Below the pieces are notes generated by a model that made no database searches, was not told the DNA's origin, and saw only the letters and a program-made list of their open reading frames with translations. A stretch of 64,000 nucleotides of DNA from Streptomyces sp. CB09001 (lineage in GTDB: Bacteria; Actinomycetota; Actinomycetes; Streptomycetales; Streptomycetaceae), in contig NZ_CP026730.1 in NCBI RefSeq assembly GCF_003369795.1, positions 6,067,001 to 6,131,000 on the forward strand. Direction: 5' to 3'. Positions 58,860 to 64,000 of this stretch are shown piece after piece (within the stretch, counting starts at the first letter, position 1; every line of letters starts with the position of its first letter). The translations under genes were made by a program, and so were the position numbers.

Positions 58860-59483
58860 TCACTCAAGGTGGACCAGGTCCGCCTCGGTGTCGATGTCGT
58901 ACGGCCGCGCCACGTCCCCGCACTCGACGAGGGCGATCTCCGCCTCGTGTTCCCTCAGATAGGCGCGGGCACCCCGGTCGCCGGTGGCGGTCGCCGCGAT
59001 CCCCGCCCAGTGTGCGGCGCCCAGCAGTACGGGATGCCCGCGCACGCCCGCGTACGCCGCCGAGGCCAGCGACGTCTCGTCCCGGAATCCGGCGCGCACC
59101 CGGGCCGCCGCCTCCGCGCCGATGCCGGGCTGGTCCACCAGGGCGACCAGCGCCGCCCGCGCGCCGGTCCCCGCCAGTGAGCCGAGTCCGGCCCGCAGCG
59201 AGGACCCCATGCCCCGCTCCCAGTCGGGGTTGTCCACGAGGACGCAGCCGTCGAGCGCGGCCCGGGCGCGTACCTCCTCGGCGTGCGCCCCCAGGACGAC
59301 GTGCACGCGGGCGCAGCCGGCCGCGCGCAGCACGTCGGCCGCGTGTTCGACGAGTGGGTGTCCGCGATGTTCGAGCAGCGCCTTGGGGCGGCCGCCGAGG
59401 CGCCTGCCGCCCCCGGCGGCCAGCAGCAGCCCCGCCACCCGGTCGCCCACCTGGTCTTCTGTCAGGGCCTCGTTGTCGGTCAT
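58860..59483 (-). CDS. MobA-like NTP transferase (molybdopterin cytidylyltransferase-like)
   Basis: 207 residues. GLLLAAGGGRRLGGRPKALLEHRG is the nucleotide-binding signature (LAAGxxxRxGxPK), then NPDWERGMGSSLRAGL and LVALVDQPGIG with the metal-binding DQP, and GHPVLLGAAHW, all MocA/MobA-like. It may attach CMP or GMP to the molybdenum cofactor, or act in xanthine dehydrogenase maturation, which would fit beside purine-catabolic genes; the link is contextual. Confidence 0.78.
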   Translation of the reverse strand: MTDNEALTEDQVGDRVAGLLLAAGGGRRLGGRPKALLEHRGHPLVEHAADVLRAAGCARVHVVLGAHAEEVRARAALDGCVLVDNPDWERGMGSSLRAGLGSLAGTGARAALVALVDQPGIGAEAAARVRAGFRDETSLASAAYAGVRGHPVLLGAAHWAGIAATATGDRGARAYLREHEAEIALVECGDVARPYDIDTEADLVHLE

Positions 59484-59635
59484 GGCTCCTGCATACCTGA
59501 CCGACCGCCAAACCCTCCGGCGTACGCGGGTTTCCGGAGACTTTCCGGAGACTGAATTTCGGTCCGCGCGGTGGCGCGTCCGGTGCGCGGTGGCGTTTAC
59601 TGGCCCGCGCACAACGGAGTGCGAGGGGGAGGACT

Positions 59636-59950
59636 GTGTTGCGGAGCTTGGGGCAGAGGCGCGTGACCGTCGGCGACGAGGACGTGAGGGTGGTGGCGCT
59701 GCGGACCGCGGTGTCGCGGTTGCGCCGCCAACTCGCGCTGTTGCCCGCCGACTTCCCGGACCGGCAGATCGCGGAGGACGAGTTGGCCGACCTCGCCGCC
59801 ATGGCGGGCCACGGCGTCCCCGAGGTGCCGCGGCTGCGCCGCTCACTGCTGCTGATAGCGGGCGCGATCGGCTCCGTCAGCGCCCTCGCACCGGGGCTGA
59901 CGGAGGTCCGTCACGCCGTGGAACTCTTCGGGGACCCGCCGCGCCGCTGA
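59636..59950 (+). CDS. Small conserved protein (DUF5955-like)
   Basis: 104 residues from a GTG at 59636 behind GGGGGAGGACT. Helical N-terminal half with VRVVALRTAVSRLRRQLALL, an acidic linker, and a hydrophobic segment RRSLLLIAGAIGSVSALAPGL followed by a short tail. It resembles actinobacterial DUF5955 proteins. Function unknown. Confidence 0.65.
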   Translation: MLRSLGQRRVTVGDEDVRVVALRTAVSRLRRQLALLPADFPDRQIAEDELADLAAMAGHGVPEVPRLRRSLLLIAGAIGSVSALAPGLTEVRHAVELFGDPPRR

Positions 59951-59986
59951 GTCCCGGAAGCGGAGGGCGCCTACGGGAGGGCCGCC

Positions 59987-60808
59987 TCAGACGGCCGGAT
60001 TGCTGTTCGAGCCGTTCGAGCCGTTCGAGGTCAGCAGGGCCTCGGACAGCTCCGCCGCCACCTGCTGGAGCAGGGGCACGATCCGGTCGGTCGCGGCCTC
60101 GGTGACGCGGCCCGCGGGGCCGGAGATCGAGATGGCCGCGGCGGTGGGGGAGTCCGGCACCGGGACGGCCAGGCACCGGACGCCGATCTCCTGCTCGTTG
60201 TCGTCGATCGCGTAGCCCTGGCGCCGCACGTCCTCGAGCGCCGCGATGAAGCCGTCCGGCGTGGTGATGGTCTTGTCGGTCGCGGCCGGCATGCCGGTGC
60301 GGCCCAGCAGGGCCCGCACCTCGTCCGCCGGGAAGCTCGCGAGCAGTGCCTTGCCGACACCCGTGGAGTGCGGCAGGACGCGCCGGCCGACCTCGGTGAA
60401 CATGCGCATGGAGTGCTTGGACGGCACCTGGGCGACGTACACGATCTCGTCCCCGTCGAGCAGGGCCATGTTCGCCGTCTCGCCGGTCTCCTCGACCAGG
60501 CGGGCCAGGTGCGGGCGGGCCCAGGTGCCGAGCAGCCGGGAGGCGGACTCGCCCAGGCGGATCAGACGCGGGCCGAGCGCGTACCGCCGGTTGGGCTGCT
60601 GGCGTACGTATCCGCAGGCCACGAGCGTGCGCATCAGGCGGTGGATGGTCGGCAGCGGCAGCCCGCTGCTGGCCGAGAGCTCGCTCAGGCCGACCTCGCC
60701 CCCCGCGTCCGCCATCCGTTCGAGCAGGTCGAAGGCGCGCTCCAGGGACTGGACGCCACCGGTGGCGGACCTGGCGGAGTCGGTGGTGCTGGCGCTGGAC
60801 GTCGGCAC
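59987..60808 (-). CDS. allR: IclR-family repressor of allantoin/glyoxylate genes
   Basis: 273 residues from the GTG at 60808. N-terminal IclR winged helix: SLERAFDLLERMADAGGEVGLSELSA and SSGLPLPTIHRLMRTLVACGYV (parts), then the effector domain with NMALLDGDEIVYVAQVPSKH, LPHSTGVGKALLA and YAIDDNEQEIGVRCLAVPV. Known AllR proteins bind as tetramers and let go in response to allantoate or glyoxylate. It is divergent from allB, whose upstream region carries the AllR-type pair. The C-terminus is an odd SNGSNGSNSN repeat encoded by nine-base repeats (GTTCGAGCC). Confidence 0.92.
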   Translation of the reverse strand: MPTSSASTTDSARSATGGVQSLERAFDLLERMADAGGEVGLSELSASSGLPLPTIHRLMRTLVACGYVRQQPNRRYALGPRLIRLGESASRLLGTWARPHLARLVEETGETANMALLDGDEIVYVAQVPSKHSMRMFTEVGRRVLPHSTGVGKALLASFPADEVRALLGRTGMPAATDKTITTPDGFIAALEDVRRQGYAIDDNEQEIGVRCLAVPVPDSPTAAAISISGPAGRVTEAATDRIVPLLQQVAAELSEALLTSNGSNGSNSNPAV

Positions 60809-60860
60809 GGCACGTTCCTTTCGGGGCTGGCGGGAGGAAAGAAGCGTACCCGGCACCCGG

Positions 60861-60923
60861 TTGACTACCGGCTTGTACGTAGCTACGTTCTGCTTGCTGG
60901 AATTCTAATTCCGCTTTGTGGAA
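60861..60923 (+). promoter_or_regulatory. allB promoter with paired AllR-type operators
   Basis: -35 TTGACT (60861-60866), 17-base spacer, -10 TACGTT (60884-60889). Immediately after: TTCTGCTTGCTGGAA (60888-60902) and TTCCGCTTTGTGGAA (60909-60923), 21 bp apart. The leader to the GTG at 61064 is about 165 bases. Confidence 0.75.
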
Positions 60924-61001
60924 AGGTCCAGAGCGGGGTCATTGGGCATGCCGTCACAAAGGGTGCCTCTTGACGGCCTCGGAGCGGGAGTGAAGACTCC
61001 T

Positions 61002-61016
61002 TCAACAGAACGTTGA
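61002..61016. promoter_or_regulatory. TCAACA-type palindrome in the allB leader
   Basis: TCAACAGAACGTTGA fits TCAACA-N3-TGTTGA with one mismatch and is extended by TT...AA on both sides (61001-61017). A TTGACG lies at 60970, so a second promoter may operate here. Confidence 0.5.
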
Positions 61017-61063
61017 AATCCGTCGGCCGAGGCAGACACGTACAGGCAGAGAAGGGGATCCGG

Positions 61064-62401
61064 GTGTCCGAAGCTGAACTGGTGCTGCGCTCGACGCGCG
61101 TCATCACTCCCGAGGGGACCCGTGCCGCGTCCGTCGCGGTGACCGGGGAGAAGATCACGGCCGTCCGGCCGTACGACGCCCCCGTCCCGGCGGGCGCCCG
61201 GCTGGAGGACGTCGGCGACCACGTCGTCCTGCCCGGCCTGGTCGACACCCACGTGCACGTGAACGACCCCGGGCGCACCGAGTGGGAGGGCTTCTGGACC
61301 GCCACCCGCGCCGCGGCGGCCGGCGGCATCACCACCCTCGTCGACATGCCGCTCAACTCCATCCCGCCGACCACCACGGTCGACAACCTGCGCACCAAGC
61401 GCGAGGTCGCCGCCGACAAGGCGCACATCGACGTCGGCTTCTGGGGCGGCGCCCTGCCGGACAACGTCAAGGACCTGCGTCCGCTGCACGAGGCCGGGGT
61501 CTTCGGCTTCAAGGCGTTCCTGTCGCCGTCCGGCGTGGACGAGTTCCCGCACCTCGACCAGGAGCAGCTCGCCCGCTCGCTGGCGGAGATCGCCGCCTTC
61601 GACGGACTGCTGATCGTGCACGCCGAGGACCCGCACCACCTGGCGGCGGCCCCGCAGCGGGGCGGCCCCGAGTACACCCACTTCCTGGCCAGCCGCCCGC
61701 GCGACGCCGAGGACACCGCGATCGCGACCCTGCTCGCGCAGGCCAAGCGGTTCAACGCGCGCGTGCACGTCCTCCACCTGTCCTCCAGCGACGCCCTGCC
61801 GCTGATCGCCGAGGCCCGCGCCGACGGCGTCAAGGTGACGGTCGAGACCTGCCCGCACTACCTCACGCTCACCGCCGAGGAAGTGCCGGACGGCGCCAGC
61901 GAGTTCAAGTGCTGCCCGCCCATCCGCGAGGCCGCCAACCAGGACCTGCTCTGGCAGGCACTGGCGGACGGCACGATCGACTGCGTCGTCACCGACCACT
62001 CGCCCTCCACCGCCGACCTCAAGACCGACGACTTCGCCACCGCCTGGGGCGGCATCGCCGGCCTCCAGCTCAGCCTGCCGGCCATGTGGACCGCGGCCCG
62101 CGGACGGGGCCTCGGCCTGGAGGACGTCGTGCGCTGGATGTCGGCGCGCACGGCCGCCCTGGTCGGGCTCGACGCGCGCAAGGGCGCCATCGCGCCGGGC
62201 CACGACGCGGACTTCGCCGTCCTGGCCCCCGACGAGACCTTCACCGTCGACCCGGCCGCCCTCCAGCACCGCAACCGCGTCACCGCGTACGCGGGCAAGA
62301 CCCTGTACGGCGTCGTGAAGTCCACCTGGCTGCGCGGCGAGCGCATCGTGGCGGACGGCGCGTTCACCGACCCGAAGGGACAGCTCCTCGACCGGGCCTG
62401 A
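61064..62401 (+). CDS. allB: Allantoinase
   Basis: 445 residues from the GTG at 61064, behind GAAGGGGATC. Cyclic-amidohydrolase barrel: GLVDTHVHVNDPGRTEWEGF (HxH metal site), FGFKAFLSPSGVDEF with the carbamylated-Lys position, LLIVHAEDPHHL, VHVLHLSSSDALPL, and CVVTDHSPSTADLK with the metal Asp. Hydrolyses allantoin to allantoate in the cytosol. Opposite allR and followed within 64 bases by allantoicase. Confidence 0.94.
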   Translation: MSEAELVLRSTRVITPEGTRAASVAVTGEKITAVRPYDAPVPAGARLEDVGDHVVLPGLVDTHVHVNDPGRTEWEGFWTATRAAAAGGITTLVDMPLNSIPPTTTVDNLRTKREVAADKAHIDVGFWGGALPDNVKDLRPLHEAGVFGFKAFLSPSGVDEFPHLDQEQLARSLAEIAAFDGLLIVHAEDPHHLAAAPQRGGPEYTHFLASRPRDAEDTAIATLLAQAKRFNARVHVLHLSSSDALPLIAEARADGVKVTVETCPHYLTLTAEEVPDGASEFKCCPPIREAANQDLLWQALADGTIDCVVTDHSPSTADLKTDDFATAWGGIAGLQLSLPAMWTAARGRGLGLEDVVRWMSARTAALVGLDARKGAIAPGHDADFAVLAPDETFTVDPAALQHRNRVTAYAGKTLYGVVKSTWLRGERIVADGAFTDPKGQLLDRA

Positions 62402-62465
62402 CGTGCCCGGCCACTCCCTGAACCCAGCACCCCCCGAACAGCCCCGAAAGGAACACCTGATCACC

Positions 62466-63596
62466 GTGACGGCCCAGCAGAACACCTCGTTGGCCAGCTT
62501 CACCGGCGACGCCCGGCCCTACGGAGGCGGCGACCCGTACGCGGACTACCGCACCGCCGACCTCCCCTTCACCCAGTACGCCAACCTTGCCGACCGGCAG
62601 CTCGGCGCGGGTGTCGTCGCCGCCAACGACGAGTTCTTCGCCCAGCGCGAGAACCTGCTGGTGCCCGAGCCCGCCGAGTTCGACCCCGAGCACTTCGGGC
62701 ACAAGGGCAAGGTCATGGACGGCTGGGAGACCCGCCGGCGCCGCGGTGCCTCGGCCGAGCAGCCCTGGCCCGCCGAGGACGACCACGACTGGGCGCTGAT
62801 CCGCCTCGGCGCCCCCGGCGTGATCCGCGGCATCGTCGTCGACACCGCCCACTTCCGCGGCAACTACCCGCAGGCCGTCTCCGTCGAGGGCACCTCGGTC
62901 CCGGGCTCCCCCTCCCCGGAGGAACTGCTCGCCGACGACGTGAAGTGGACGACCCTCGTCCCGCGCACCCCGGTCGGCGGCCACGCCGCCAACGGCTTCG
63001 CCGTCTTGGCCGAGCAGCGCTTCACCCACCTGCGCCTCAAGCAGCACCCCGACGGCGGCATCGCCCGCCTGCGCGTGTACGGCGAGGTCGTCCCGGACCC
63101 CGCCTGGCTCACCGCGCTGGGCACCTTCGACGTGGTCGCCCTGGAGAACGGCGGCCAGGTCGAGGACGCCTCCAACCTCTTCTACTCGCCGGCCACCAAC
63201 ACCATCCAGCCGGGCCGCTCCCGCAAGATGGACGACGGCTGGGAGACCCGCCGCCGCCGTGACCGGGGCAACGACTGGATCCAGTACCGCCTGGTGGACC
63301 GCGCGCAGATCCGCGCCGTCGAGATCGACACGGCGTACCTGAAGGGCAACAGCGCGGGCTGGGCCTCCGTCTCCGTGAAGGACGGCGAGGCGGGCGAGTG
63401 GCGCGAGGTGCTCCCGCGCACCCGGATGCAGCCCGACACCAACCACCGCTTCGTCCTGCCGGAGGCGGCCGTCGGCACCCACGCGCGCGTGGACATCTTC
63501 CCCGACGGCGGCATCTCCCGGCTGCGCCTGTTCGGCTCCCTGACCGAGGACGGCGTGGCCCACCTCGCCGCCCGCCACCAGGAACTGGGCGGCTGA
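62466..63596 (+). CDS. alc: Allantoicase
   Basis: 376 residues from a GTG at 62466; AAAGGAAC lies about twelve bases upstream, so the exact start is uncertain (a frame opens at 62403). Two jelly-roll allantoicase repeats: KVMDGWETRRRRG in the first and KMDDGWETRRRRD in the second, each followed by IQYRL/IRLG- and FRGNYP/LKGNSA-type loops, RVDIFPDGGISRLR and RLKQHPDGGIARLR. Releases urea from allantoate and gives ureidoglycolate. Same operon as allB. Confidence 0.93.
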   Translation: MTAQQNTSLASFTGDARPYGGGDPYADYRTADLPFTQYANLADRQLGAGVVAANDEFFAQRENLLVPEPAEFDPEHFGHKGKVMDGWETRRRRGASAEQPWPAEDDHDWALIRLGAPGVIRGIVVDTAHFRGNYPQAVSVEGTSVPGSPSPEELLADDVKWTTLVPRTPVGGHAANGFAVLAEQRFTHLRLKQHPDGGIARLRVYGEVVPDPAWLTALGTFDVVALENGGQVEDASNLFYSPATNTIQPGRSRKMDDGWETRRRRDRGNDWIQYRLVDRAQIRAVEIDTAYLKGNSAGWASVSVKDGEAGEWREVLPRTRMQPDTNHRFVLPEAAVGTHARVDIFPDGGISRLRLFGSLTEDGVAHLAARHQELGG

Positions 63597-63613
63597 CCCG
63601 CCGCACACCGGCC

Positions 63614-63653
63614 CGCGGGGCGCACCGGCAGGACAGCACCGGTGCGCCCCGCG
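63614..63653. terminator. Terminator after alc
   Basis: CGCGGGGCGCACCGG pairs perfectly with CCGGTGCGCCCCGCG (15 bp, 10-base loop), 18 bases after the alc stop and just before the stop of the convergent SDR gene. Confidence 0.88.
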
Positions 63654-63671
63654 CGTACGTTCCGGGGGCGG

Positions 63672-64000
63672 TTACGCGGCGTGGCCGCCGTCCACCGCGA
63701 ACTCCGCGCCGGTGACGTACGTGGCGGTCGCCAGGTACGCCACCGTCGACGCCACCTCGTCCGCCGTGCCGAAGCGGCCCAGCGCCGTCAGCGCCGCCTG
63801 CCCGTCCGCGTGGGGGCCGTCCGCCGGGTTCATGTCGGTGTCGATCGGACCCGGGTGCACGATGTTCGCCGTGATCCCGCGCGGGCCCAGTTCCCGGGCC
63901 AGCGCCTTGGTCAGCCCGATCAGCGCCGACTTGCTCGTCGCGTACAGCGTCCCGCCGGGCCCCGGCACCCGCTGGGTCATGCAGGTGCCGACGGTGATGA
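63672..64000 (-). CDS. Short-chain dehydrogenase/reductase, C-terminal part (cut by window edge)
   Basis: The open frame enters from the right edge and ends at 63672. TLYATSKSALIGLTKALAREL carries the catalytic YxxxK (YATSK), then ITANIVHPGPIDTDMN, RFGTADEVASTVAYLATAT and the C-terminal YVTGAEFAVDGGHAA, the usual classical SDR ending. The Rossmann N-terminus lies outside the window, so cofactor preference is unknown. Convergent with alc. Confidence 0.85.
   Translation of the reverse strand, partial: ITVGTCMTQRVPGPGGTLYATSKSALIGLTKALARELGPRGITANIVHPGPIDTDMNPADGPHADGQAALTALGRFGTADEVASTVAYLATATYVTGAEFAVDGGHAA

Overview
The window is very GC-rich, uses G/C at almost every third codon position, has many GTG starts and ATGA/GTGA overlaps, and carries several leaderless -10-to-ATG promoters. 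Its gene content (LAL and GAF LuxR regulators, a HxlR regulator, allantoin/urate genes under an IclR repressor, divergent IucA/IucC genes) points to a Streptomyces chromosome. No rRNA, tRNA, insertion sequence or CRISPR array was found. The two window edges cut an SRPBCC-family gene (left) and an SDR gene (right).

Layout. 0.2-4.1 kb: a lipoprotein polysaccharide deacetylase, then a decaying glycosylation operon: a 40-codon carbamoyltransferase remnant, a GT2 glycosyltransferase, a HAD-phosphatase remnant with internal tandem duplications, and a GT4 glycosyltransferase, all joined by ATGA overlaps. 4.2-10.5 kb: a membrane-protein pair divergent from a large STAND NTPase with an N-terminal HTH and 14 WD40 repeats. 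10.5-19.3 kb: an AlkZ-like winged-helix protein, a probable small ORF, a LAL regulator, and a GAF-LuxR regulator divergent from two acyl-CoA ligases.

20-32.9 kb is a purine-to-glycerate catabolic region. An NCS2 permease brings in purines and an 8-oxoguanine deaminase feeds the pathway. Uricase, HIU hydrolase and OHCU decarboxylase make allantoin. Further on (57-63.6 kb), allantoinase and allantoicase make ureidoglycolate, a source of glyoxylate, which is used by malate synthase or by glyoxylate carboligase, hydroxypyruvate isomerase and tartronate-semialdehyde reductase. A catalase gene lies among them and would remove the H2O2 made by uricase. An IclR-family regulator (AllR) sits beside allB. 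The regulatory sequences are unusually legible: the gcl, hyi, allB, aceB and catalase upstream regions each carry two copies of TTYC-N7-GGAA exactly 21 bp apart. Where I could place a promoter, the pair lies directly downstream of the -10. A second palindrome, TCAACA-N3-TGTTGA, occurs upstream of the urate operon, catalase, allB and aceB.

33-47 kb holds an MFS exporter with a divergent HxlR regulator, small metabolic genes, alaA-like aminotransferase divergent from a frameshifted HxlR gene, a secreted von Willebrand factor A operon, two divergent siderophore-synthetase-like (IucA/IucC) genes, a TOPRIM protein, a Rossmann reductase with a divergent TetR gene, and a LysR gene.

48.5-55.9 kb is the best candidate for an undescribed system: an ATP-grasp ligase, an A-T-TE NRPS-like enzyme that resembles fungal atromentin synthetases and bacterial polyporic-acid synthetases, an SDR, a GNAT/FemAB-like domain fused to a PLP aminotransferase, and a convergent cupin, behind a strikingly AT-rich leader. 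It looks like a compact horizontally acquired biosynthetic cluster for an aryl-pyruvate-derived small molecule; the product is unknown.
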